From positions 361,621 through 425,620 of the forward strand of contig NZ_JAVSNJ010000002.1 in assembly GCF_032144095.1 (NCBI RefSeq): 64,000 nt of DNA, written 5' to 3'. Positions 24,433 through 33,670 of this stretch are shown one piece after another. The notes beneath the pieces were generated by a model. The model had not been told where the DNA came from, did not search any database, and was given only the letters and a program-made list of their open reading frames with translations. Made by a program: the position numbers and the translations under genes. The stretch is from Sphaerochaeta sp032144095. Lineage in GTDB: Bacteria > Spirochaetota > Spirochaetia > Sphaerochaetales > Sphaerochaetaceae. The stretch's first letter is position 1. Every line of letters starts with the position of its first letter.

Positions 24433-24819
24433 ATGGGCATACACAAGAATATGGCAAAACAATCTTTCAAACTGTGGTCTACCCTCAGCCTCATGCTGCT
24501 GGGCCTGCTTTTTCTTTCTGGTTGTGGGGTATACAGCAAAGTACCCCCAGTCAATCCAAAGGATATGCCTACATGGTCAGGTCCCTTGGTGGAAAATGCC
24601 GACCTTGACAACGTAAAGATCTACATCAAACCCAACCAGAGAACCATAGTGCTCAACATGGAAGAGCTTGACGGGGACCTGCGGATTCTCCTCTCCGACT
24701 ACGAGCTATCCAAGGGAGAGGGAGAGGCGATACCGCAAGATACCTTTGTCGAGGAACTCTCAGTAAACGTCCCCCAGAATGGAAGCTACGTCCTGGTGAT
24801 CAAGAAAACCAAGCCTTAG
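24433..24819 (+). CDS. small lipoprotein of unknown function
   Basis: A 128-residue predicted lipoprotein. A basic N-terminus, a hydrophobic core (LSLMLLGLLFL) and the lipobox LSGC near residue 31 are clear. The mature part is acidic and probably beta-rich, with no family that I recognise. An alternative ATG at 24451 (MAKQSFKLW) would give a shorter, more usual signal peptide; neither start has a well-spaced Shine-Dalgarno. Divergent from the esterase gene and followed by an acetyltransferase on the other strand. Confidence 0.65.
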   Translation: MGIHKNMAKQSFKLWSTLSLMLLGLLFLSGCGVYSKVPPVNPKDMPTWSGPLVENADLDNVKIYIKPNQRTIVLNMEELDGDLRILLSDYELSKGEGEAIPQDTFVEELSVNVPQNGSYVLVIKKTKP

Positions 24820-24921
24820 GAAACCTGAGGTAGATTGTATAGGAATAGGGGCAGCCAGTAGGCTGCCTCCTGTATTGGAACTAGCATCGAGGCTCCGTTC
24901 AACCCTGGGAAGAAATCCATT

Positions 24922-25470
24922 TCACAGCTGTTTCACCAGGAGAAGCAACTCCTCACAATACCCTTCCCGATAACGAAACCCACAGGGGATGGCGCCAACC
25001 TGCCGAAATCCAAATTTCTCATAGAGCTTGGTCGCTCGGGTATTGCTGGCCACCACCTCCAGTTCCATCTGGCTGAATCCTGTTTGCTTTGCACTATCGA
25101 GCAGGCTGGCCAGCATCAGGGAACCTATACCCTTTCCCTGTTGCCCATGGGAAACAGAAATCCCCATCTGGCATCGATGGGCGACCTTGTAGGAAGAACC
25201 AACAGGGGAGAAATCACAGAGGGCGACCAGTTCCTGGCCGAGGAACCCACCCAACAACAGGTTGTTCTCAGACTTTTCTGCGCCTTCAAGAAAGGCCGCC
25301 TCATCCTCAATGGCCATCTGCCATTCATCACCATAGCGTGCCAGGAACGGTGAATTGGCATACATGGCGCCCATATAGGGAACCACTTGGGAAGCATCCG
25401 CTTTTTCAAGCGAACGTATGACCAGTTCGTTACACTCTCCGAGTAGGTATGTTTGTTCTCTCTTGTGCAT
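24922..25470 (-). CDS. GNAT-family N-acetyltransferase
   Basis: A 182-residue acetyl-CoA-dependent acyltransferase of unknown substrate. The acetyl-CoA-binding motif A is visible as QGKGIGSLML near residue 115, followed by the ARATKLYEKFGFRQVG-type motif B near residue 150 (here NTRATKLYEKFGF). Family length and order of strands fit. The start at 25470 is an ATG with a weak ribosome-binding site; the frame continues to 25506 without support. It lies after the iron-type ABC transporter genes in the same direction of transcription, 47 bp downstream of its ATPase stop, but is probably separate in role. Confidence 0.82.
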   Translation of the reverse strand: MHKREQTYLLGECNELVIRSLEKADASQVVPYMGAMYANSPFLARYGDEWQMAIEDEAAFLEGAEKSENNLLLGGFLGQELVALCDFSPVGSSYKVAHRCQMGISVSHGQQGKGIGSLMLASLLDSAKQTGFSQMELEVVASNTRATKLYEKFGFRQVGAIPCGFRYREGYCEELLLLVKQL

Positions 25471-25517
25471 GGGCCAAGCATACCGTAGGTCCCAGAGGCA
25501 ACTCAAGCCTATGCGGG

Positions 25518-26600
25518 TCAGCTGATCACATGGGCGCTTATGGGTTCAAAGGTAAGGCCTACCTCATCGCCAACCTTATAGAAGCCTTCAAGGACCGGGT
25601 TGTAGGATATGGCGACAACAGGCTCACTCCTGCCCTTCACCTCTATCTCATACTCCATGGTCGCCCCGAGGTAGACCGCTTCCTTGACCGTCCCATTGAA
25701 AAAGGCCTCTGGGCTCTGGCGGGTTATGTGCAGCCCCTCAGGCCTGATGACGATGGTGGCACGCTTGCCCATCTTGATGTCCTTGTTGAAGGTGGGAAAG
25801 GTAAACTCCCGTTTGTTGATCGCGATGGTTACCTGTTCGTTGAGGCTGGTTACCGTCCCGGTGAAGAAGTTTGCCCGGCCTATGAAGTCTGCAACAAAGT
25901 GGTTGACAGGCCTGCTGTAGATCTCAAAGGGTGTACCCAGCTGCTGGATGACCCCTTTATCCATCACCATGATCCTGTCACTTACAGTCATCGCCTCATT
26001 CTGGTCATGGGTCACATAGATGCTGGTGATGCCGAATTTCTGCTGGATACGCCTGATTTCGGTGCGCATCTGGTCCCTCAGCTTGGCATCGAGGTTGGAA
26101 AGCGGCTCATCGAAGAGCAGCACCCTCGGCTTGTTGACGATTGCCCGTGCAAGGGCAACCCGTTGCTGCTGGCCTCCCGAAAGCTGGCTGGGCTGGCGGT
26201 TGCCTAGGGCAGAGAGGCCCATGGTCTGCATGATCTTGTCGACCTCGACCTTGATCTCAGATTTCTTGAACCCCTTCAGCTCAAGGCCGAAACCGATGTT
26301 CTGGGCAACGGTCAGGTGGGGGAAGATCGCATAGGACTGAAAGACCATCGAGGAGTTGCGTTTGTTGGCCGGAAGGTCGTTGACCAGCTGCCCATCAATG
26401 TAGACATCCCCCTTGGTCTGCTGCTCGAAGCCGCTGATGATGCGCAGCGTGGTGGTCTTTCCACACCCTGAAGGTCCCAGGAAGGTGACCATCTCCCCTT
26501 CCCGAATCTCTATGTTCACATTGTTGACCGCAGTGAACTCCTTGCTCTTATCGTCCTGGTCGGTGAATATCTTTGTTACGTTTACCAGTGTTACACTCAT
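25518..26600 (-). CDS. ABC transporter ATP-binding protein, iron(III)/PotA-like
   Basis: A 360-residue cytoplasmic ATPase that powers the importer encoded with it. Walker A GPSGCGKTTT is near residue 39, the signature LSGGQQQRVALARA near residue 137, Walker B LLFDEPLSNLD near 158 and the switch histidine in THDQNEAM near 192. A C-terminal TOBE-like regulatory region follows (about 235-355). This domain order is shared by iron(III), polyamine and thiamine importers; the neighbouring fused permease favours the iron(III)/AfuC group. Starts 11 bp after the permease stop. Last gene of the three-gene operon. Confidence 0.92.
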   Translation of the reverse strand: MSVTLVNVTKIFTDQDDKSKEFTAVNNVNIEIREGEMVTFLGPSGCGKTTTLRIISGFEQQTKGDVYIDGQLVNDLPANKRNSSMVFQSYAIFPHLTVAQNIGFGLELKGFKKSEIKVEVDKIMQTMGLSALGNRQPSQLSGGQQQRVALARAIVNKPRVLLFDEPLSNLDAKLRDQMRTEIRRIQQKFGITSIYVTHDQNEAMTVSDRIMVMDKGVIQQLGTPFEIYSRPVNHFVADFIGRANFFTGTVTSLNEQVTIAINKREFTFPTFNKDIKMGKRATIVIRPEGLHITRQSPEAFFNGTVKEAVYLGATMEYEIEVKGRSEPVVAISYNPVLEGFYKVGDEVGLTFEPISAHVIS

Positions 26601-26610
26601 GTCTCTGCTC

Positions 26611-28305
26611 CTAGCGGGTAAGTATGGAACTGTTCGTATGGTATTTGAGGCGCAAGAACAGTTTGATGGCAGCCATAGCTACCAAGATGATGGCGACCAA
26701 TATGAGGCTGAAGGCTGCTGCAGAGCCAATCCTTCCACTCTCCACCTGGCTCATGATCTGCACCGTCATGAGCTTCCATCGTGCCGATACCAAAAAGATG
26801 GCCGCGCTGATGGCTGTCATGCTTCGGACAAAGGAGTAGATGAGGGCACTGAAGAAGGCGGGGATCATAAGCGGCAGGGTTACCTTCCTGAAGGTTGTGG
26901 TGCTGCCTGCTCCCAGGTCGATGGCGGCCTCCTCAATGGAGGGGTCGATCTGGCTGAGGACAGCCACCCCGCCCTGCACCCCTACGGGAAGATAGCGGAA
27001 GATGAAGTTGAACATCAGGATGGCAAGGGTGCCGGTAAGGTAGAAAGGCGAATGGTTGAAGGCAAGGATATAGCCGATACCCACAACAGTTCCGGGGACA
27101 GCGAAGCTCAACATGCTTGAGAACTCCATGAACCGTCTTCCAAAAAACTTCTTTCTCACTACCAGGAAGGCGATGACCATGCCAAGGACCCCGGCGATCG
27201 GGGTGGAGAGGCCAGCTATGACCATCGTGTCGAGCACCGACTCGAAGCCCACCCTGAAGACATACCTGAAGTTGTCCAGGGTAAGGAGAGCGCTGTTTCC
27301 CCAAGATTTGGCGAAGGCACCCCACACGATGCTTGCATAGACGAGGATGATGAGCGATGCGATGAGGCAACAGAGGGCAAACAGGGCCCAACGGGCACGG
27401 TTGCTTACCATGGTGTTGGATGACTGGGTAGGTTTTCCTGTAACGGTGACATACTGCTTCTTGCTAACCCAGTACTTTTGCAGCATATAGGCAGAGACCG
27501 AGGGGACCAGCAGGATGAAGGCCAAGGCCGAACCCCTGGCAAAGTTCCCCATGCCGGTAATTTCAAGGTAGGCCTGCACCGAAAGGATGGGGAACTGGGC
27601 CCCTGCAAGCACCAGGGGGTTTCCGAAATCAGCAAGGGACTCCACAAACAACACCAGGACAGAACTGGCTATGCCTGGGATGGAGAGAGGCAGGGTAACC
27701 TTCCTGAAGATGGTGAAGCGGCTACCCCCAAGGTCCATCGCAGCATCTTCCAACGTGGGACTGATGGACTCCAGCACCCCGCGCAGGGTGATGTAGGCCA
27801 CAGGAAAGAAGGTAAGGATCTGGGCAAAGAGCAACCCTTTTGGCCCATATGCATTGGCATTGTCCATCCCCAGGATGGTGGAGCTGACAAAGCCGTTTCG
27901 CCCAAACAACATGACTACAGCAAGCGCTCCGATAAACGGGGGGCTGATGATGGGTATGGTAGCAATGAGGTTGAAGAACTTCTGCCCGCGTATGTTTGCG
28001 CGTGTCAGCGAGAAGGCAAAGATGTAGGCGATGAAGGTTCCGATGACAGCGGTGGCCGCACCCATCCAGAGGGAGTTCCACAGCGCCTTCATATAGTAGC
28101 CGTTGCTGTAGGTCATCACCGAGGTGAAGTTCTTCACGGAAAACCGTCCATCTACCTGAAAGCTGACGATACAGACCTTTAGCAAGGGATAGATGATAAA
28201 AAGGATGAGGGCAAGGGTAAGCACAACAATGACACTGAGCAGCAAGGGGTCCTTGCTCAGCTTTATCAGGCCATGCCACTTGCGTTGCACAAAGGATTTG
28301 TTCAT
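26611..28305 (-). CDS. ABC transporter permease, fused two-domain (FbpB-like)
   Basis: A 564-residue inner-membrane permease consisting of two tandem copies of a six-helix permease domain, residues about 20-285 and 305-560. Each half carries an EAA loop for contact with the ATPase: EDAAMDLGGSRFTIFRKVTL (about residue 205) and EEAAIDLGAGSTTTFRKVTL (about residue 480). Such fused permeases are characteristic of iron(III) importers. The start is ATG at 28305 with GAGG five bases upstream; TTG at 28323 is also in frame. A stable hairpin lies between this gene and that of the binding protein. Confidence 0.92.
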   Translation of the reverse strand: MNKSFVQRKWHGLIKLSKDPLLLSVIVVLTLALILFIIYPLLKVCIVSFQVDGRFSVKNFTSVMTYSNGYYMKALWNSLWMGAATAVIGTFIAYIFAFSLTRANIRGQKFFNLIATIPIISPPFIGALAVVMLFGRNGFVSSTILGMDNANAYGPKGLLFAQILTFFPVAYITLRGVLESISPTLEDAAMDLGGSRFTIFRKVTLPLSIPGIASSVLVLFVESLADFGNPLVLAGAQFPILSVQAYLEITGMGNFARGSALAFILLVPSVSAYMLQKYWVSKKQYVTVTGKPTQSSNTMVSNRARWALFALCCLIASLIILVYASIVWGAFAKSWGNSALLTLDNFRYVFRVGFESVLDTMVIAGLSTPIAGVLGMVIAFLVVRKKFFGRRFMEFSSMLSFAVPGTVVGIGYILAFNHSPFYLTGTLAILMFNFIFRYLPVGVQGGVAVLSQIDPSIEEAAIDLGAGSTTTFRKVTLPLMIPAFFSALIYSFVRSMTAISAAIFLVSARWKLMTVQIMSQVESGRIGSAAAFSLILVAIILVAMAAIKLFLRLKYHTNSSILTR

Positions 28306-28333
28306 TGGTACCTCAACAGACAAGGGAAGAAAG

Positions 28334-28360
28334 CGGTGGTGAGCCTTTGGCGCACCACCG
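28334..28360 (-). other. intercistronic hairpin between binding protein and permease genes
   Basis: CGGTGGTG (28334-28341) pairs with CACCACCG (28353-28360) around an 11-base loop, without a T tract. Such hairpins commonly protect the 3' end of the binding-protein message so that it is made in excess over the permease. Confidence 0.6.
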
Positions 28361-28382
28361 AATTACACGATACAAACCGTCG

Positions 28383-29408
28383 TTATTTCTTTGCTGAAAG
28401 AACCTGGCTAACCCACCGTTCGACCAATTCGGTCTTGCGTGAGCTATAGTAGGCAAGGTCTACGCCAACCACATCCAAGGTGGAGAAGGCAGGCATGACA
28501 GGGTCGATCTCAGCATCGGCGATGACAGGGTAGAAATAGGTCCCGGTTGCCTTCAGGACATCCTGGCCCCTCTTGCTTACCAGCCAATCCATGAAGATCT
28601 TGGCAGCTTCGTAGTTCTTGGCTCCCTTGAGGATGGAGGCAGCAGGGAACTCAAAGCCAAACCCTTCGGTTGGGAATACGATCTCGACTGGCTGGCCGTT
28701 GGCCTTCATCTGGAAGAATGCCGGGGAGAACTGGATGCCAATTGCTGCGTCCCCGACGTTTACTCCCTTGGATGGGCCGGTGCCTGAAGAGGTGTAGGTC
28801 TGGACGTTTGCATTGAGCTTGGCCATGTAGGTAAAGGCTTCATCTTCACCCATGATCTCGATCAGGGAGTAGATCATCGTGGTGGCTGTCCCCGATGCCT
28901 GTGGGGTCGGCACCTGGATCAGGCCCTTATACTCTGGCTTCAGGAGGTCAGCCCAGCTCTTGGGAACTGCGGCTCCCCGTTTTGCAAGGGAGGTGGTGTT
29001 GACACCAAAACAGAGGGGGTTCATGTAGAAACCTCTCCAGTAGCCATCGGGATCCTTGAACTCGGCACCAAGGGCTTCGAAGGCAGCACCCTTGTAGGGG
29101 ACTGTCAGGCCATCGACCTTGGCTGTGACATGGTTGTCACTTGGGGCCCCGAGCCAGACATCGGCCTGAGGGCGGCCACTCTCGGCCTGGATCCTTGTAA
29201 GGGCAGGTCCTGAGGAGAGCTGGACAAAACTTGTCTTGATCCCGGAATCCTTGGTAAAGGCGTCAAGGATCTTCACGGCATTTGCTTCATCGACACTTGC
29301 ATAGACCACCAATTCCTTGGCAGCAGAGCCATCTTCCTTCGAGCCTTGGGCAACAAGTGGAGCGAGAACCATGAGGACAACAAGCAACAGCAACAGAGTC
29401 TTTTTCAT
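28383..29408 (-). CDS. ABC transporter substrate-binding protein, iron(III)-type
   Basis: A 341-residue periplasmic binding protein. Residues 1-20 form a signal peptide ending LVAQG, with no lipobox. The mature part begins ELVVYASVDEANAVKIL and continues with the ferric-binding fold: QADVWLGAPSDN, then GFGFEFPAASILKGAKN and AYYSSRKTELVERW at the C-terminus. Adjacent tyrosines (AYYS) recall the FbpA iron ligands, but their position differs, so phosphonate or other ligands are possible. The ATG at 29408 has GGAGG six bases upstream; the in-frame extension to 29522 is not supported. First gene of the operon. Confidence 0.88.
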   Translation of the reverse strand: MKKTLLLLLVVLMVLAPLVAQGSKEDGSAAKELVVYASVDEANAVKILDAFTKDSGIKTSFVQLSSGPALTRIQAESGRPQADVWLGAPSDNHVTAKVDGLTVPYKGAAFEALGAEFKDPDGYWRGFYMNPLCFGVNTTSLAKRGAAVPKSWADLLKPEYKGLIQVPTPQASGTATTMIYSLIEIMGEDEAFTYMAKLNANVQTYTSSGTGPSKGVNVGDAAIGIQFSPAFFQMKANGQPVEIVFPTEGFGFEFPAASILKGAKNYEAAKIFMDWLVSKRGQDVLKATGTYFYPVIADAEIDPVMPAFSTLDVVGVDLAYYSSRKTELVERWVSQVLSAKK

Positions 29409-29439
29409 TCTTACCTCCAAATAGCATAATGAATATACT

Positions 29440-29467
29440 ATTCTACCATTGATTTGGGGGTTAGCAA
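29440..29467 (-). promoter_or_regulatory. promoter of the iron-type ABC operon
   Basis: TTGCTA (29462-29467), a 16-bp spacer and TAGAAT (29440-29445) reading leftward. No clear Fur box is present around it. Confidence 0.4.
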
Positions 29468-29566
29468 GACAACGTATTCGATATCTGCAAGCAATTCCGT
29501 TGCTAGGTAGGGAAATACGCAAAAGGTGAACCAGAAATTGAAGTATGGGGAAATTGACCTATGCCC

Positions 29567-30010
29567 CTATTCGGCAAGGGTGATGGAGACCAAGGTATAG
29601 ACACCCTCAGAGACCTCAATCCAGACAAAGCTCCCATACTTCATGTCCGGGCCAAAGCGTAGGGGGACCTCTATCACATCATTGCCCCTGATCGCCTTGC
29701 CTACGGAGATGGAGGACTGGGGGAGCAGTTTGGCAAGAACCTGGTCATAGGTGCGGGTAAAGGCAAACCGGAGGTCTTCTGATACATACCGTTCTATCCA
29801 CTCCTTCGAGTAGGCCATTGATAGGGCCTGAGAGGAGAGTGCCTCAACACTACCCTCCTCAGGCTCTATCAGAAGGCCAATGGAAGGATCCTGGGCAAGG
29901 GTCGGTGTGCCATAGGCAAAGGAGAGCTGGGTGCCCAGAGGTAGGGCCGAAAGGGGTATCGCCATGCATAGCAGGGCAAGACCGAGGATGCATCTTCTCT
30001 GTATTCTCAT
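29567..30010 (-). CDS. secreted protein of unknown function
   Basis: A 147-residue secreted protein. Residues 1-24 form a signal peptide (RRCILGLALLCMAIPLSALPLG); C at position 7 is outside any lipobox. The mature part has short amphipathic strands and the segment RFGPDMKYGSFVWIEVSEGVY at the end. I do not recognise a family. The ATG at 30010 follows AGGGAT; the frame is open to 30103 without support. It is divergent from the HD-hydrolase gene and downstream, on the same strand, lies a 158-bp gap before the ABC operon's promoter. Confidence 0.6.
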   Translation of the reverse strand: MRIQRRCILGLALLCMAIPLSALPLGTQLSFAYGTPTLAQDPSIGLLIEPEEGSVEALSSQALSMAYSKEWIERYVSEDLRFAFTRTYDQVLAKLLPQSSISVGKAIRGNDVIEVPLRFGPDMKYGSFVWIEVSEGVYTLVSITLAE

Positions 30011-30146
30011 ATCCCTAGGTGTAGACGATGGGGCCCGATTTGTCAAACCTTTGTGGTTGCCGTGATACAGAAGCTGTGGGCAAAGGGCAACCCAATCCCC
30101 CATTGCTATACTTTACACAAGAAGAAGCGTCGCTTACTATGCAGGT

Positions 30147-31430
30147 ATGAATACCGCTACTGCAAAAGCCCTCTCAAGCCTCTATGCCCACTATGATGTA
30201 ACCATCCGCGACCCCCTATGGAAGGATATCCACCTCAGCGAGCCACTGAAGCGTATCTATCTCTCTCCTGCCGTTCAGAAATTGGGGAGGATCAAGCAAT
30301 TGGGGCCGACCTTCCACCTCTATCCAGGGGCTGTGCATACACGACTAGACCATAGCCTGGGGGTCTACCATATCAGCTACACCATCCTCACCAACCTGCT
30401 CAGGCAGGCCTTGAGCACAGGGGAGGAGACCCTGCTCACCGAAGAGGGGATGCGGACCTTCCTCTGCGCTGCCCTCCTGCACGATATCGGCCATTTCCCC
30501 TTTGCCCATTCGCTGAAAGAGTTGCCCTTACGGTCCCACGAGGCCATTGCAGCCTCCCTGATCGAAGAGGATTCCCAACTGCATGATGCAATCCTGGACT
30601 CAGGGTGCTCGCCCGCCCTGGTTGCGGCGATCATCGACGAAGGGCGGTTATGCGAGGACCCGGAGCTCCTCTTTTACCGAAGCCTGCTCTCAGGCGCCCT
30701 TGACCCCGACAAGCTGGACTACCTGAACCGGGATGCATTTTTCTGCGGAGTTCCCTATGGCATGCAGGATGTCTCCTACATTACCAGCAAGCTTATGATC
30801 TACCAGGGAAAGCCCGCCTTGCCTCTCCATGCCGAAGGGTCGGTCGAGCATCTGCTTTTCAGCAAGTATCTGATGTACAAGAATGTATATTGGCACAAGA
30901 GTGTCCGTAGCGCTACAGCGATGATCAAGAAGGCCTTGCTGTGTGCCCTCACTGAAGGGGTGCTCACCGCTGAAGACCTCTATGTGCTGGACGACGAGCA
31001 GTTCTTTACCCTACCGGACAAACTCAACTACAGGCCGATGGAGCTTTTCTCCCAGGTCAGGAACAATATCTTCCTCAGTTGCCGTCACGAACAGGATTTT
31101 GACGGGACCAGGGCCCTCGACCGGCGCTGCACCTCCCTTTCCGAACGGATGGGCCTGGAGGAGTCCCTCTGCCAGAGACTTAGGTCTGACTTCGGTTACA
31201 AGGGCCTTGAGAGCCATCAGGTGGTCATCGACATCCCCGAGCCGATCCTCTTCGAGTCGGATATTCCCCTTATCCAAAACGACGGGACTGCAATTCCCTT
31301 TGACAGGGCCAATACGGTTTTCTCACAAGATGTGGGAAAGGTATTTACAAAAAATCTAAGAAAAACCAGAATCTTCACACCCCCCTATGTATCGAAAGAG
31401 GCTGTAGAGAGGGCATTGGAGTTCTGCTGA
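30147..31430 (+). CDS. HD-domain phosphohydrolase (dNTPase/SAMHD1-like)
   Basis: A 427-residue cytoplasmic metal-dependent phosphohydrolase. The active-site residues of dNTP triphosphohydrolase relatives are in place: H64-x-x-x-D68-H69 in VHTRLDHSLGV, then the HD pair H112-D113 with H116 in HDIGHFPFAH, and a later D in ALDPDKLDYL (about residue 195). It is likely to cleave nucleoside triphosphates or a related nucleotide; B. subtilis YwfO-like proteins are the nearest type. The two-base gap to ttcA suggests co-translation. The ribosome-binding site is weak (GCAGGT close to the ATG). Confidence 0.88.
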   Translation: MNTATAKALSSLYAHYDVTIRDPLWKDIHLSEPLKRIYLSPAVQKLGRIKQLGPTFHLYPGAVHTRLDHSLGVYHISYTILTNLLRQALSTGEETLLTEEGMRTFLCAALLHDIGHFPFAHSLKELPLRSHEAIAASLIEEDSQLHDAILDSGCSPALVAAIIDEGRLCEDPELLFYRSLLSGALDPDKLDYLNRDAFFCGVPYGMQDVSYITSKLMIYQGKPALPLHAEGSVEHLLFSKYLMYKNVYWHKSVRSATAMIKKALLCALTEGVLTAEDLYVLDDEQFFTLPDKLNYRPMELFSQVRNNIFLSCRHEQDFDGTRALDRRCTSLSERMGLEESLCQRLRSDFGYKGLESHQVVIDIPEPILFESDIPLIQNDGTAIPFDRANTVFSQDVGKVFTKNLRKTRIFTPPYVSKEAVERALEFC

Positions 31431-31431
31431 C

Positions 31432-32193
31432 ATGAATGAGGTTCTAGAAAAACGTTCGTACACCACGCTCATCGACGGGGACATACCCCCTTGGGTGATG
31501 CGTTTCATAAAACATACAGGCAAGGCCATCAACACCTATTCCATGATTAAGGAAGGCGAGAAGGTCCTGCTCTCCGTTTCAGGGGGGAAGGATTCGCTCT
31601 CCCTCGCCCTCGCCCTCTCCCTCAGAAGGAAGTGGATGCCCATCAAGTATGAGCTACAGGCTGTGATGATCAACTGGATCGAACACCCCATCCCGGAGGA
31701 GTTCCGTCCAAGGCTTGCCAAGTATTTTGCAGACCTCGACATTGAGTTCACCATCAAGGACGAGAACCAGTACCCGGCCTCCTTCAAAGGGGAGTTTAAC
31801 TGCTACCTCTGTTCCAGAAACCGAAGACGGATCCTGTTCGAAGAGTGTGAAAAGAGGGGCATCTACCTCATAGCCATGGGCCATCACCTCGATGATCTGG
31901 TGGAGACGACGATGATGAACCTCTGCTTCAGGGCCAGCTTCACCACCATGCAACCTGTCCAGCCCTTCTTCGACGGCAAGATCCAGATGATACGGCCCAT
32001 GATCGAAATCCACGAAAACAGCCTGAAACAGCTTGCACTCTCCTATGACCTGCCTGTTGTCAAACCGGTATGTCCCTACGACCAGTCAAACATCAGAGCC
32101 CAACTCAAACCCCTTATCAAGGAATTGTCACACATGGACAAGTATGCAAGGGAACACATCTACAACGCCCATAGCTTTGAAGGCCGACTGTAA
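31432..32193 (+). CDS. ttcA: tRNA 2-thiocytidine biosynthesis protein TtcA-like
   Basis: A 253-residue PP-loop ATPase that, in known TtcA, thiolates C32 of tRNAs using a [4Fe-4S] cluster. The ATP-binding loop is SGGKDS (residues 50-55). The cluster ligands fit: C124 and C127 in NCYLC, and C214 in KPVCPYD. GHHLDD near 150 is the second family signature. Related TtuA-type enzymes act on U54, so the target base is by similarity only. It starts two bases after the HD-hydrolase stop with no ribosome-binding site of its own, consistent with coupling. Confidence 0.87.
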   Translation: MNEVLEKRSYTTLIDGDIPPWVMRFIKHTGKAINTYSMIKEGEKVLLSVSGGKDSLSLALALSLRRKWMPIKYELQAVMINWIEHPIPEEFRPRLAKYFADLDIEFTIKDENQYPASFKGEFNCYLCSRNRRRILFEECEKRGIYLIAMGHHLDDLVETTMMNLCFRASFTTMQPVQPFFDGKIQMIRPMIEIHENSLKQLALSYDLPVVKPVCPYDQSNIRAQLKPLIKELSHMDKYAREHIYNAHSFEGRL

Positions 32194-32267
32194 CCTCTTT
32201 ACCCTGTGCGAGGTTTACATGTGTGACCCTTATGTGTAATCTTAGTGGTAGGGAGGAGAAAAAGCCT

Positions 32268-33650
32268 GTGAGCAAACGAATTTCAGTTTTTCTGGTAATT
32301 TTGCTCGTTGTGCTTTCGCTCCTTAGTGCAGAAGAGAGCCAACCTGCACAAGGGACCATACAGACACCCCCTGTAAACCTGGGGCAAGCTCAATTGGAGG
32401 ACACCGTAGGGAGCCTTCTTGAAGGAACCGCCACATCGGATGGTTTTTTCAGCCTCTCCTTTGCCCCTGACTTTACCTTTGGCAAACTCTCCTTCCAGCT
32501 TGCCCTCAAGCTCCAGGGTCAGGCAACAAATAACCCGGTAGATCTCTCCTTTGATTTCTCCGATTGGGCCCTGAGACCCAAAACAGCTGAGGAAACAACA
32601 GCCGATTACCTATTTGCTGCGTTGGCGCAGTACAGCTCCTTCATTCGGTACATCCAGTGGGGCGAAAGGTACGAGGACATCTACATCCGCTATGGGAAGC
32701 TGGCAGGAATCACCCTGGGTGACGGGGCAATCCTCAATGGATTCTTTGACTGGGGCGTCGATAGCCACGCTACCCGCCCAGGCCTGGATGTTGCCATCGA
32801 CGGAAACCTCCTGCACATCCCCAATGCGGGCTTTGAGTTTGTTACCAACGACCTGTTTGAGCCGACCCTCTCTGCCTGGAGGGTCTATGCCCGCCCCTTC
32901 TACCCCTATGAGAACTCCTTCTTTGCAAACATGGAGGTTGGGGTCAGCTATGCTGAGAACCCTTCTGCATCCTTTGCTGAGGGATCTGATGACAGCCACC
33001 ATACACGAAAGCTCATCGCCATTGACCTAGGCATCCCCCTGCTCAAGCGGGAGTTCTTCAACCTTGCCTTCTTCTCAGACCTGTTGGTACAGACCCCAGG
33101 GGCAAACACACCAGCTCCTGGCATCGCCACCCGGTATGGCATATGGGGGCACTCCAAGAGCTTCTTCATCTTCAACACCAGCCTGACCATCCCCTCCTTC
33201 GGGACCTATTACCCCGACTATTTCGATTCTGGCTTTGAAGCGTTGACGGCAGAGGATCGAGAAAACTCGGTCCTCGAAATAGGATCGATGAGAATCGATG
33301 CGTTGGCTGGGCTGAACTTTACCCGCCTGGGTGCCTATCTTCGGGCAAACATCCGTAGCGATTATAGCGACGGGAACTTCTTTAACTACAAATTCCTTGC
33401 AAATGCAAGAATTGACAAACGGTTATTCAATATCGTTTCACTGGACTTGAGCTATGAAAAGCTTTATCCTACCAGTACGGATGAAGCTTTCTTCGAAGGT
33501 CTCTCTACGTTGCGCAATGTGGACATTGAGGCTTCGGCCATCATAAAAGTCAAACCTTATTCGTTTACCATTGGCCTTAGTATGATCTTTGATGAACAAG
33601 CTAAATCGACGTTGGTAGTAGATACCGCAGTCAGGATTGCAATCCTATAA
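32268..33650 (+). CDS. predicted outer-membrane porin-like protein, GTG start
   Basis: A 460-residue secreted protein of unknown family. Residues 1-22 form a signal peptide ending LLSAEE. There are no internal hydrophobic helices; instead repeated aromatic, amphipathic strands (for example FFSLSFAPDFTFGKLSFQLAL and IIKVKPYSFTIGLSMIF) indicate a beta-barrel of perhaps 14-18 strands. The GTG at 32268 has GGGAGGAG about nine bases upstream, and the in-frame ATG region at 32223 would extend into non-signal sequence. The FecR-barrel gene follows after 20 bp, so the two probably form one outer-membrane unit. Confidence 0.68.
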   Translation: MSKRISVFLVILLVVLSLLSAEESQPAQGTIQTPPVNLGQAQLEDTVGSLLEGTATSDGFFSLSFAPDFTFGKLSFQLALKLQGQATNNPVDLSFDFSDWALRPKTAEETTADYLFAALAQYSSFIRYIQWGERYEDIYIRYGKLAGITLGDGAILNGFFDWGVDSHATRPGLDVAIDGNLLHIPNAGFEFVTNDLFEPTLSAWRVYARPFYPYENSFFANMEVGVSYAENPSASFAEGSDDSHHTRKLIAIDLGIPLLKREFFNLAFFSDLLVQTPGANTPAPGIATRYGIWGHSKSFFIFNTSLTIPSFGTYYPDYFDSGFEALTAEDRENSVLEIGSMRIDALAGLNFTRLGAYLRANIRSDYSDGNFFNYKFLANARIDKRLFNIVSLDLSYEKLYPTSTDEAFFEGLSTLRNVDIEASAIIKVKPYSFTIGLSMIFDEQAKSTLVVDTAVRIAIL

Positions 33651-33670
33651 CTTCAGGTGAGGGAGAATAT